From contig CANQXN010000032.1 of NCBI GenBank assembly GCA_947627815.1, forward strand, positions 1-13,792: a DNA stretch of 13,792 nt. The letters are read 5' to 3'. The notes below the pieces were generated by a model. It ran no database searches and was not told the origin of the DNA. It saw nothing but the letters and a program-made list of their open reading frames with translations. Position 1 is the first letter of the stretch, and every line of letters starts with the position of its first letter. A program made the position numbers and the translations under genes. The stretch is from an uncultured Clostridia bacterium (GTDB taxonomy: Bacteria > Bacillota > Clostridia > Oscillospirales > CAG-272). This document shows positions 1 through 6,339 of this stretch, piece after piece.

Positions 1-498
1 AAGCACGCCGGCGATGGCGACGCGCTGTTTCTGCCCGCCCGAAAGCCTGTGCGGCGCGTGGCGGGCGTAGGAAGTCATGCCCACGGCGGCAAGGGCGAGC
101 TTCACCCGCCGGCGGATCTCCGCCGGGGAAAGCCCCAAATTTTCCGGGCCGAAAGCGACATCTTCTTCCACCACGGTGGCCACAAGCTGGTCATCGGGAT
201 TCTGAAAGACCATGCCCATTTTCCGCCGCAAGGCGAAAAACTCTTCCTCATTTTTCAGGTCGGCGATGTCCTGCCCGTCCACCCGGATATGGCCTCTCTG
301 CAGATCGAGCACGCCGGAAAGCAGTTTGGCAAGCGTGCTTTTGCCCGAGCCGTTATGCCCCAAAAGCGCCACAAATTCGCCTTTTTCCACCGAAAAGCTG
401 ACATCTTTCAGGGCTTCGACCGTCGCCGTTTTGCCCTCTGCCGTCTCGCTGTCGGTCTCATAGGCATAGGATAGATTTTCTATTTCAATGAAAGCCAT
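1..498 (-). CDS. ecfA1: Energy-coupling factor transporter ATPase EcfA1 (partial, N-terminal 166 residues)
   Basis: This is one of the two ATPases that power an ECF-type vitamin/micronutrient importer; it works in the cytoplasm with a second ATPase, the EcfT membrane protein and exchangeable S components. Reading leftward from the ATG at 498 I see Walker A GHNGSGKST (residues 47-55), the Q-loop MVFQNPDDQ (Gln99), the family stretch VVEEDVAFGPENLG (109-122) and the ABC signature LSGGQKQRV (152-160). The Walker B and switch histidine lie beyond the window edge. The VVEEDVAFGPE wording favours EcfA1 over EcfA2. The gene starts 33 bp after the methyltransferase stop, so it is probably the distal part of the ruv operon; ecfA2 and ecfT would be expected to the left. 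The ribosome site is weak: a GAGG lies about 14 nt upstream, and I saw no better in-frame start. Confidence 0.9.
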   Translation of the reverse strand, partial: MAFIEIENLSYAYETDSETAEGKTATVEALKDVSFSVEKGEFVALLGHNGSGKSTLAKLLSGVLDLQRGHIRVDGQDIADLKNEEEFFALRRKMGMVFQNPDDQLVATVVEEDVAFGPENLGLSPAEIRRRVKLALAAVGMTSYARHAPHRLSGGQKQRVAIAGVL

Positions 499-531
499 GG
501 CTTGATTTGCATCCTCACGGTTTTTACAAAG

Positions 532-1422
532 TCAGTCGGGAAAAGTCACGCGGGCGGCGGCGCCGCAGGGGAGCACAATGCCGCTTGCCGTCACCGGCAA
601 GCCCACTTCCCCGCTCTCCACACAGGCGTCCTTTTTGCCGGCGGTTTGGAGCGCCAGCGTGAGAAGATCGCCCATGGTGGAGGCCGAAAGCCCGGTGGTA
701 TAGGAATTGAGCAGGAAAAAGAGGGGGGCGTCGGAAAGAAGCTTCGCCGTTTCGCACACAAAAGAGAAAATTTTATCTTCCAATTTCCACAGTTCCCCGC
801 CGGGTCCCCTGCCGTAAGAAGGCGGATCCATGATGACGGCGTCGTATCGGTTGCCCCGCCGGATCTCCCGCGCCACGAATTTTTCGCAGTCGTCGGTGAG
901 ATAGCGGATGGGCGCTTCCGAAAGTCCCGACAGCGCGGCGTTCTCGCCGGCCTGTCGGTTCATGCCGCCCGCCGCGTCCACATGTGCGACCGTTGCGCCC
1001 GCCCTTGCGGCGGCAAGCGTCGCCCCGCCGGTATAAGCAAAGAGATTGAGAACCCGCACCGGCCGGCCGGCTTGCACCCGATGGCGGATGAGGGCGGAAA
1101 ACCAATCCCAGTTGGCGGCCTGCTCGGGGAAAAGGCCGGTATGTTTAAATCCCATGGGACGCACGCGAAAGGTGAGGCGCAAGGGTTCATAGGCCACAGT
1201 CCAGGCTTCGGGCATCTGGCGGCGCCTCTCCCAATGGCCGCCGCCGCTTTTAGAACGGCGGTAGACGGCGTCCGCATGACCCCACAGAGGACTTGTCCCG
1301 CAATTTTTCCAGATCACCTGCGGGTCGGGGCGCTCGAGCGTCACCCGATCCCATCGCTCCAGCCGCATCCCGTCGGTGGTGTCGATGAGTTCATACGCTT
1401 TCCATTGATCGGCAATATACAT
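532..1422 (-). CDS. Class I SAM-dependent methyltransferase, RlmI-like catalytic domain without PUA
   Basis: A 296-residue Rossmann-fold methyltransferase, probably acting on RNA. Visible landmarks are the SAM-binding motif I VLNLFAYTGG (124-133), an acidic residue at the end of the next strand (VAHVDA, 145-150) and the catalytic-loop motif MDPPSYGRG (198-206). The family of 23S rRNA m5C methyltransferase RlmI is the nearest I recognise, but RlmI is about 396 aa with an N-terminal PUA domain that is absent here. The SCS-type cysteine motif used by m5C enzymes is also missing: the matching strand reads LNSYTTGLS (238-246). Substrate and product are therefore uncertain. The start is 12 bp after the ruvB stop, with an AAGGA that abuts that stop, so the two genes are likely translated from one mRNA. 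Confidence 0.85.
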   Translation of the reverse strand: MYIADQWKAYELIDTTDGMRLERWDRVTLERPDPQVIWKNCGTSPLWGHADAVYRRSKSGGGHWERRRQMPEAWTVAYEPLRLTFRVRPMGFKHTGLFPEQAANWDWFSALIRHRVQAGRPVRVLNLFAYTGGATLAAARAGATVAHVDAAGGMNRQAGENAALSGLSEAPIRYLTDDCEKFVAREIRRGNRYDAVIMDPPSYGRGPGGELWKLEDKIFSFVCETAKLLSDAPLFFLLNSYTTGLSASTMGDLLTLALQTAGKKDACVESGEVGLPVTASGIVLPCGAAARVTFPD

Positions 1423-1434
1423 GGTGTTTCCTTT

Positions 1435-2550
1435 TCAGTCGTCCTTGCTTTCGTCCTCATCTGTGTCAAAGAGGCCGGTCGTTTCCCAATCGGCGCCGGT
1501 TCTGCCTTTGGGGACAGAAGGCGCGGGCAGGGGCAAGTGCAGATGGGCATAGGCCGCCGGTGTCGCGCAGCGGCCGCGCGGCGTGCGCGCCAAAAAGCCG
1601 ATACGGACAAGATAGGGTTCATAGACATCTTCAATCGTCACCGCTTCTTCGCCGACCGAGACGGCCAGCGTCTCTAACCCCACGGGGCCGCCGCCATACA
1701 TACGGATGATGATCTCGAGCATTCTTCTGTCCACGCTGTCAAGGCCAAGTTCGTCGATTTCCAACTGCGTCAGGGCGTACGCGGCGATTTTTTCATCGAT
1801 TCTGCCGTTGCCCTTGACCTGCGAAAAATCCCGCACCCGCTTGAGCAGGCGGTTGGCAATCCGAGGCGTCCCGCGCGAACAGGCGGCGATTTTTCTAGCG
1901 CCGTCCTCGGTGATATCGTAATTCATGATGCCCGCCGAACGCGTGACGATCTGGAAGAGTTCCTCCACTTCGTAAAGCTCCAATTTCAGAAGCACCCCGA
2001 ACCTGTCCCGCAAAGGGGTGGAGAGCTGTCCTGCCCGGGTGGTCGCGCCGATCAGGGTAAAGTGCGGCAGTTTCATACGGAAGGAGCGCGCCGCCGGCCC
2101 TTTGCCGATGATAATATCGATTTCGTAGTCCTCCATGGCGGGATAGAGGACTTCCTCCACGCTGCGGTTGAGGCGATGGATTTCATCGATAAAAAGAATA
2201 TCATTTTCGCTCATATTGGTGAGGAGCGCCACCAGATCCCCCGGCTTTTCAATGGCGGGGCCGGAGGTCACGCGGATATTGACCCCCATTTCGTTGGCGA
2301 TGATGCCCGCCAGCGTGGTTTTGCCGAGGCCGGGCGGTCCGTAAAGCAAGACATGATCGAGGACATCGCCCCGCTGCCTCGCGGCTTCGATATAGACAGC
2401 GAGGTTTTCTTTGGCCTTGGTCTGGCCGATATATTCGGACAAGAGCCGGGGGCGGAGAGAAAGCTCGGTTTTGGCATCCTCTTCGGTCGCGTCGGGTGTC
2501 ACCAGCCGATTATCCAGTTCAAATTCTCCAAATTCTTCAAAGGTACTCAT
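1435..2550 (-). CDS. ruvB: Holliday junction branch migration helicase RuvB
   Basis: RuvB is the hexameric AAA+ motor that pumps DNA through the RuvA-bound Holliday junction. The 371-aa product shows Walker A GPPGLGKTT (71-79), Walker B ILFIDEIH (118-125), sensor 1 GATTRAG (168-174), the arginine-finger region STPLRDRFG (177-185), sensor 2 GTPRIANR (227-234) and a C-terminal winged helix ending near RIGFLARTPRGR (316-327). It is about 25-35 residues longer than most RuvB proteins; the extra tail (about 340-371) is proline- then acid-rich and ends in DTDEDESKDD. An AGGAG about 11 nt before the ATG supports the start. It follows ruvA after 69 bp, a gap that contains a 20-bp tandem duplication. 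Confidence 0.98.
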   Translation of the reverse strand: MSTFEEFGEFELDNRLVTPDATEEDAKTELSLRPRLLSEYIGQTKAKENLAVYIEAARQRGDVLDHVLLYGPPGLGKTTLAGIIANEMGVNIRVTSGPAIEKPGDLVALLTNMSENDILFIDEIHRLNRSVEEVLYPAMEDYEIDIIIGKGPAARSFRMKLPHFTLIGATTRAGQLSTPLRDRFGVLLKLELYEVEELFQIVTRSAGIMNYDITEDGARKIAACSRGTPRIANRLLKRVRDFSQVKGNGRIDEKIAAYALTQLEIDELGLDSVDRRMLEIIIRMYGGGPVGLETLAVSVGEEAVTIEDVYEPYLVRIGFLARTPRGRCATPAAYAHLHLPLPAPSVPKGRTGADWETTGLFDTDEDESKDD

Positions 2551-2573
2551 AGGTGGCCCTTCTCCTTTTCAGA

Positions 2574-2613
2574 TTTCGCGTGTGTGTCCGGCGTTTCGCG
2601 CGTGTGTCCGGCG
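2574..2613. repeat. Tandem duplication of 20 bp between ruvA and ruvB
   Basis: Two adjacent 20-bp units, 2574-2593 (TTTCGCGTGTGTGTCCGGCG) and 2594-2613, differ at a single base (T to C at unit position 8). They fill most of the 69-bp gap between the ruvA stop and the ruvB ribosome site. I see no promoter or terminator in them. They may be a recent slippage or unequal-crossover product that lengthens the intercistronic spacer. Confidence 0.85.
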
Positions 2614-2619
2614 GCTGGT

Positions 2620-3234
2620 CTACCTGCCGGAGGCGAGCTTTTTGAGCGCGTATTTCACCGCCGTTTCGCTGTCCCAGGCGGGATCGGCGCCTTTCAGGGC
2701 GGCGAGGATCTGCGGGCGGTTATAGCCTAACACGGCAAGCACTTCGGCGGCCTCGGCGGCGCCGCCTTCCACCGAAGCGGGGTCGGAAGCAAAGCCGGCG
2801 CCGCCGGCCTCGTCCCCGCTTTCGCCGAAAAATTTGAATTTATCCTTGAGTTCCAGCACCACGCGGGCGGCGGTTTTGGCGCCGATGCCCTGCGCGCGGG
2901 CGATGGCTTTGGTATCCCCCGCGCCGATGGCGGCGGCGAGTTTTTCGGGGGTAAAGACAGACAAAATGGCAATGGCCGCTTTGGGGCCGATGCCCGACAC
3001 GCCGATGAGCAGGCGGAAGGCTTCGGCTTCCTCTTCATCGGCAAAGCCGAACAGCTCCATGGCGTCCTCCCGCACCGAAAGATGGGCGTAGAGTTTGACG
3101 GTATTTCCCTCTTTGCCGGCGATTTTGCCGAGCGTCATGGCGCTCACCGTGAGTTTATAGCCCACGCCGCCGCATTCCACCACGGCGGTATTCAGGGCGC
3201 AGGCCGCAAGCAGGCCGTTAAAATAGGAATACAT
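2620..3234 (-). CDS. ruvA: Holliday junction DNA-binding protein RuvA
   Basis: RuvA forms tetramers that clamp the four-way junction and load RuvB. The 204-aa product has the usual three domains: an OB-fold (about 1-64, with VVECGGVGYKL at 18-28 and LYAHLSVREDAMELFGF at 48-64), a double helix-hairpin-helix region (LIGVSGIGPKAAIAIL at 76-91 and IARAQGIGAKTAARVV at 111-126), a flexible Gly/Ala/acid linker (about 138-160) and the RuvB-binding domain III (AEVLAVLGYNRPQI, 163-176). I place the start at the ATG at 3234, with GGGAGG about 10 nt upstream. The reading frame stays open well beyond this, but that stretch overlaps ruvC in another frame and is not RuvA-like. The start lies 31 bp after the ruvC stop. 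Confidence 0.98.
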   Translation of the reverse strand: MYSYFNGLLAACALNTAVVECGGVGYKLTVSAMTLGKIAGKEGNTVKLYAHLSVREDAMELFGFADEEEAEAFRLLIGVSGIGPKAAIAILSVFTPEKLAAAIGAGDTKAIARAQGIGAKTAARVVLELKDKFKFFGESGDEAGGAGFASDPASVEGGAAEAAEVLAVLGYNRPQILAALKGADPAWDSETAVKYALKKLASGR

Positions 3235-3265
3235 GGCTTTTTCCTCCCGTCGGTCGTTCGGTTTT

Positions 3266-3772
3266 TTACAGGTTAGGCAAATTATAAAAGGATTTGAGCC
3301 GCGACACGCCGGTATTGGCGTGGCAGATGGCGATGGCCAAAGCGTCGGCGGTATCGTCGAGTTTCGGCGCTTCCCTGATGCCGAGAATGGCCTGCACCAT
3401 GGCGATGACCTGCTTTTTTTCGGCCTTTCCGTAACCCACCACCGCCTGTTTGACCTGCATGGGCGTATATTCAAAGCAGCGCAATCCTTTTTGATGGCAG
3501 GCGAGAAGAAGAACGCCGCGCGCTTCCGCTACCGAAATGCCGGTCGTGATGTTATTGGTGAAAAAAAGCTCTTCGATCGCGGCTTCTTCCGGCTTATATT
3601 TATCGATTAAAAGGGTAAGATCGCGATAAATCAAAGACAGCCGCGCCTCGTGCGGGGTGTGTGCCGGGGTGGTAATGGCGCCGTAGGCCAGCGTGCGAAA
3701 CCGCCCCGCGCTACAGTCAAGAATCCCGTATCCGACAATGGCAAGGCCGGGGTCTATTCCGAGAATGATCAC
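3266..3772 (-). CDS. ruvC: Crossover junction endodeoxyribonuclease RuvC
   Basis: RuvC is the dimeric Mg-dependent resolvase that nicks opposite strands of a Holliday junction. The 168-aa protein is of family length and has the RNase H-like acidic set: Asp7 in GIDPG, Glu67 in AAIEELFF, and Asp140 and Asp143 in the LDDTADALA motif. The start codon is GTG at 3770-3772, with GGAGGAGG about 8 nt upstream, so it is the translationally unusual member of the set. It is the first gene of ruvC-ruvA-ruvB and sits about 30 bp downstream of a strong promoter. I saw no yebC upstream, which often precedes ruvC elsewhere, and no LexA-type operator. Confidence 0.98.
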   Translation of the reverse strand: MIILGIDPGLAIVGYGILDCSAGRFRTLAYGAITTPAHTPHEARLSLIYRDLTLLIDKYKPEEAAIEELFFTNNITTGISVAEARGVLLLACHQKGLRCFEYTPMQVKQAVVGYGKAEKKQVIAMVQAILGIREAPKLDDTADALAIAICHANTGVSRLKSFYNLPNL

Positions 3773-3807
3773 AGCAGCGCCTCCTCCCCCTTATACTAAT
3801 TTATGGT

Positions 3808-3836
3808 ATTATACCACACTTTCCCCCCTCCGTCAA
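3808..3836 (-). promoter_or_regulatory. SigA-type promoter of the ruvC operon
   Basis: On the minus strand a -35 TTGACG (3831-3836) is followed, after exactly 17 bp, by a consensus -10 TATAAT (3808-3813) preceded by TGTGG. Transcription would begin near 3800, about 25-30 nt before the GTG of ruvC. The -35 lies in the loop of a small dyad, CCCCTC-TTGACG-GAGGGG. Confidence 0.85.
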
Positions 3837-3941
3837 GAGGGGAACGAGGAGGAAAGAGAAAAGGCGGGGGAACCCTTTTTTTGGAAAAAAAGGTTCCCCC
3901 ACGCCCCCTCCCAAAAAACTTTAAAAGGGAGGGGGAAAGGG

Positions 3942-4027
3942 TTGGTGCGCAGGAAAAGAGCCGGTGTGGAGTATGAAAAGGGGGTTGGTGCGCGGGAAAA
4001 GAGCCTGTGCGGGTCGTAGAGAAAGGG
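3942..4027. repeat. Two tandem 43-bp units inside intergenic repeat copy A
   Basis: Units 3942-3984 and 3985-4027 both begin TTGGTGCGC, then (A/G)GGAAAAGAGCC, then a GTG(T/C)GG stretch, and diverge toward their ends. Copy B (6201 onward) has only one unit, whose start matches unit 1 and whose end (GGTCGTA) matches unit 2. This suggests loss or gain of one unit by recombination. Confidence 0.8.
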
Positions 4028-4040
4028 GGCGAAAGACGGG

Positions 4041-4082
4041 TGAAAAAGAAAAAGAGCCGATGCGGTTCAGGCATCGGCTCTT
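4041..4082 (-). terminator. Rho-independent terminator of the metallophosphoesterase gene
   Basis: The inverted arms AAGAGCCGATGC (4052-4063) and GCATCGGCTCTT (4071-4082) form a 12-bp stem with a 7-nt loop. In the minus direction a T-rich run TTTCTTTTTC follows. It lies 53 bp after the metallophosphoesterase stop. The hairpin, including its loop, is identical to the one at 6264-6294. Confidence 0.9.
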
Positions 4083-4135
4083 GGGAAGATGATGGGGATG
4101 TTGGGTGCAAAGGCAGGCGCTTATCAAAGCGCGCT

Positions 4136-5992
4136 TCAATCGGGATAGACAATTTCTTCGAGCGTATAGCCGCCGTCCGGGGTACAAACAATCAAAATGC
4201 CGCCGCGCTGGCCGGTTATATCGGCGATGCCGGGATAAGCGACATAGTCGATGGAACGGCCATAGACGAGATCGACGCCGCGATAAGTCACCGCAAGCCC
4301 GTTCAAGTGGTCATGACCGCAAAAAATCGCCTCTGTGCTGCCCGCTTCCAAAACCGCCTCGAACAGGCCGTAATCCAGCTCGGAGCAGGAAACCTTGCCC
4401 TCTCGGTTTTCGCCGAACAGATACACCGCCTCCGGCTGTCCGGCCGCCAGCGCCTCGGCGGCGTCGCGAAAGGCCGGCAGCGGAATATGCAAAAAGAGAA
4501 ACGAAGGCACCCGCCGCCCTTCGGCGGCAATCGTTTCGGCAAGGCTCTCCCGATACCAAGCGATCTGGTCGGGATGCACGGCGTCATACTCGTTGAGCGT
4601 CGTCGAGCCTTCCACATAGTCGTTAGAATCGATGAGATAGAGCAGGCGGTTCAGACTGCCGTCGGCGTTTTCCAGCCGCAGATACTGATTATAGCGGCCG
4701 AACACATCGGGTTCTTTATCGGCATAGAGCAGCGGGCAGTCCGGCTCCTGCCGGAAACTGCGGACAAGCCCCTCCAGCGTCTCGATCCCTTCGGTAGCGT
4801 ACACCTCGGTATCGTGATTGCCCCAGGTGATCGCCCAAGGGATCCCGACAAGGTTCATAAACCGGCAAAACAGATAAAAAGGCGCGCTGTTATTGCGTCC
4901 GAATGTCTGCACAGGAACGGGATAAACAAGATCGCCCGTGACGACAATCAAATCGGGTTTGGCCTGCCAGATCGTCTCATAGCAGGCGCGAAGGGCTTTT
5001 CGATCGGTCAGCGCCGTGGTGATACTGTCGCAAAGATGAATATCGGAGAGCTGAAGAATCCGCAGTTCGTCTGTCGTGGCTCGCACGGTGAAAACGCCGC
5101 TTTCGCTGTCGTAGGACACCTCGCTGTTATGTGAAAATTTGGAATAATCGAGATGATAAATATAATATTCGTCATAAGCCGAGCCGTAATGCAAAAGAGC
5201 CACGGTAGCGGCCACGACAGAAAGAAGCGCCAAAAGATTCAAAATTCGCACGGTAACTCGCCTTTTTTGCAGTGACGCGTAACGCCGGAAGGGATTATTG
5301 ACCACAAGCCGCAGAACAAAATAAGCCGCCGCCAAAACGAGAAAGGGCAGAAAAAAAATCGGGCTTTTCAAATACCAGGTCGCCGCGCCGTAAATAGTGA
5401 GAACGCCCGCCCACCAGAGGCTCCAGAAGCAAGCCGCGCAGCGGCGCTCCCGGGCAAGCGAAAAATCGGCGTCTTCCTCTTCGTTGGCTGTCACCAAGAA
5501 GAGCGAAAAGCCGTAGCGCCGCAGAAGGCGGCCGGCGAGAAGGCCTATGCCAAGCCCCGCCAGCGGAAACCCGATTTCGACATCGGTAAGGTCGGCAAAA
5601 CAAAGGAAAAGGCCGGCCACGGTCAAAAGCATCGGAAAGAGCCAGAACAGGCGGGTGGAAGTTCGGCTTGCCTCCCAATAGGCCGCCGGTTGCCGGCTCA
5701 GCGTCAAAGGGTGGCGGCCGGCTTTTTCAAGAGCGTGTCCGCACAAGAGGCTGGCGAGCAAAAAGAGAACGGTGCCGGCGCCGTAAACCGGCGGCAGGGC
5801 AAACAAAGCGCGGGGAAAGAAAAAGCTGCAAAAGAAGAGAAAGAGCGAGGCGGTCGCAAGTCCGCCGAACAGCGTGAACAAGGACAGCCGCCCGAGCAGT
5901 TTTTCGGTCTGCCGGAGCGTACAGGTTCTACCTTCCGTCGCTTCGCCGGTATGCAGGCGCGCTTTGCCGCGCGCGGGTTCGACTGATTTCAT
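4136..5992 (-). CDS. Membrane-anchored calcineurin-like metallophosphoesterase
   Basis: A 618-aa protein with an N-terminal membrane half and a C-terminal two-metal phosphoesterase domain. Hydrophobic segments lie near 36-59, 68-86, 115-133, 141-154, 188-206, 210-232 and 247-267. The catalytic half carries all the usual motifs: DIH (317-319), GDLV (353-356), GNHD (391-394), LHIP with His502, and GHDH (559-562). The substrate cannot be read from sequence. With six or seven membrane spans the side on which the enzyme faces is uncertain. I choose the ATG at 5992 because AAAGGAGG lies 9 nt upstream and a good promoter lies further up; the longer open frame upstream runs through the promoter and repeat B and reads as non-protein. 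The gene appears monocistronic, with its own promoter and terminator. Confidence 0.88.
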   Translation of the reverse strand: MKSVEPARGKARLHTGEATEGRTCTLRQTEKLLGRLSLFTLFGGLATASLFLFFCSFFFPRALFALPPVYGAGTVLFLLASLLCGHALEKAGRHPLTLSRQPAAYWEASRTSTRLFWLFPMLLTVAGLFLCFADLTDVEIGFPLAGLGIGLLAGRLLRRYGFSLFLVTANEEEDADFSLARERRCAACFWSLWWAGVLTIYGAATWYLKSPIFFLPFLVLAAAYFVLRLVVNNPFRRYASLQKRRVTVRILNLLALLSVVAATVALLHYGSAYDEYYIYHLDYSKFSHNSEVSYDSESGVFTVRATTDELRILQLSDIHLCDSITTALTDRKALRACYETIWQAKPDLIVVTGDLVYPVPVQTFGRNNSAPFYLFCRFMNLVGIPWAITWGNHDTEVYATEGIETLEGLVRSFRQEPDCPLLYADKEPDVFGRYNQYLRLENADGSLNRLLYLIDSNDYVEGSTTLNEYDAVHPDQIAWYRESLAETIAAEGRRVPSFLFLHIPLPAFRDAAEALAAGQPEAVYLFGENREGKVSCSELDYGLFEAVLEAGSTEAIFCGHDHLNGLAVTYRGVDLVYGRSIDYVAYPGIADITGQRGGILIVCTPDGGYTLEEIVYPD

Positions 5993-6019
5993 GTGGCTTG
6001 CCCTCCTTTTGCTTTTTTT

Positions 6020-6060
6020 GCCATCTTCCGGCAATTGCCATCTTCCGGTCGTTGCCATCA
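6020..6060. repeat. 17-bp tandem repeats in the metallophosphoesterase leader
   Basis: Units at 6020-6036 and 6037-6053 both start GCCATCTTCCGG and differ only in their last five bases; a third partial unit (GCCATCA) starts at 6054 and runs into the -10 of the promoter. They lie between the promoter and the ribosome site, so they would be transcribed as part of the 5' leader. Confidence 0.8.
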
Positions 6061-6085
6061 TACCACACTCGCCCGCAAAAGTCAA
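6057..6085 (-). promoter_or_regulatory. SigA-type promoter of the metallophosphoesterase gene
   Basis: On the minus strand TTGACT (6080-6085), a 17-bp spacer and TATGAT (6057-6062) preceded by TGTGG. The expected start of transcription is about 60 nt upstream of the ATG at 5992. The last ten bases before and into the -10 (AGTGTGGTAT) match the ruvC promoter. Confidence 0.8.
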
Positions 6086-6122
6086 GTCCCGCGCGGGAAG
6101 CGGGGGAGAAAGATATGATTTT

Positions 6123-6324
6123 GCGGGGGAACCTTTTTTTGGAAAAAAAGGTTCCCCCGCGCCCCTTCCCAAAAAACTTTAAAAGGGAGGGGGGAAAGGG
6201 TTGGTGCGCAGGAAAAGAGCCGGTGTGGGTCGTATGAGAAAAAGGCGGAGAGACGGGCAAAAAAAGAGCCGATGCGGTTCAGGCATCGGCTCTTGGGAAG
6301 GTGATGGGAGTGGGGGTTGGGTGC
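6123..6324 (-). repeat. Intergenic repeat element, copy B (short form)
   Basis: Same element and orientation as 3864-4108, lying between the MATE gene stop and the metallophosphoesterase promoter. It holds the terminator hairpin (6264-6294), one 43-bp-type unit (from 6201), a hairpin with arms 6162-6170 and 6186-6194 or nearby (one non-Watson-Crick position), and a palindrome at 6123-6160. The palindrome has 18-bp perfect arms around a GG centre: GCGGGGGAACC, seven T, GG, seven A, GGTTCCCCCGC. The element ends with TTGGGTGC, as copy A does. It has one 43-bp unit fewer than copy A plus small indels. Confidence 0.9.
6253..6294 (-). terminator. Rho-independent terminator of the MATE gene
   Basis: Arms AAGAGCCGATGC (6264-6275) and GCATCGGCTCTT (6283-6294) with loop GGTTCAG, followed in the minus direction by TTTTT. 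It lies 45 bp after the MATE stop and is sequence-identical to the terminator in repeat copy A. Confidence 0.9.
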
Positions 6325-6339
6325 GGTAGGGATGCGGCG

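Larger units (their letters stand above)
3864..4108 (-). repeat. Intergenic repeat element, copy A (long form)
   Basis: This fills most of the gap between the metallophosphoesterase stop and the ruvC promoter. In the transcribed (minus) direction it contains a 12-bp terminator hairpin (4052-4082), an A/G-rich spacer, two 43-bp units (3985-4027 and 3942-3984, both starting TTGGTGCGC on the plus strand), a hairpin with perfect 9-bp arms (3904-3912 with 3927-3935) and an A/T-cored palindrome (3864-3902). The interval 3864-3969 aligns to 6123-6228 almost base for base, with few differences. No coding sequence, transposase or target-site duplication is visible, and the open frames crossing it look spurious. 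Confidence 0.9.

Noticed and set aside
502..1677. A 391-codon plus-strand open frame opposite the methyltransferase and ruvB
   Set aside because: It is antisense to two clear genes, has a His/Gly/Arg-rich composition typical of a GC-rich shadow frame, and has no family motif.
3235..3474. Longer RuvA starting inside ruvC
   Set aside because: The added residues are Pro/Ser/Arg-rich shadow sequence of ruvC and do not belong to RuvA; the ATG at 3234 begins the OB-fold correctly.
3773..3860. LexA/SOS operator for the ruv operon
   Set aside because: I looked for the Gram-positive GAAC-N4-GTTC pattern near the promoter and in the ruv gaps and did not find it.
3864..4108. Intergenic repeat as a transposon-derived MITE
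   Set aside because: No terminal inverted repeats joining the two ends and no target-site duplication could be seen; flanking bases of the two copies differ.
4007..5134. A 375-codon plus-strand open frame opposite the metallophosphoesterase
   Set aside because: It begins inside the intergenic repeat and runs antisense to a gene with all its catalytic motifs; no motif of its own is visible.
5993..6172. N-terminal extension of the metallophosphoesterase to an ATG at 6172
   Set aside because: The extension would translate through the promoter, the 17-bp repeats and repeat copy B; the ATG at 5992 has a proper ribosome site.
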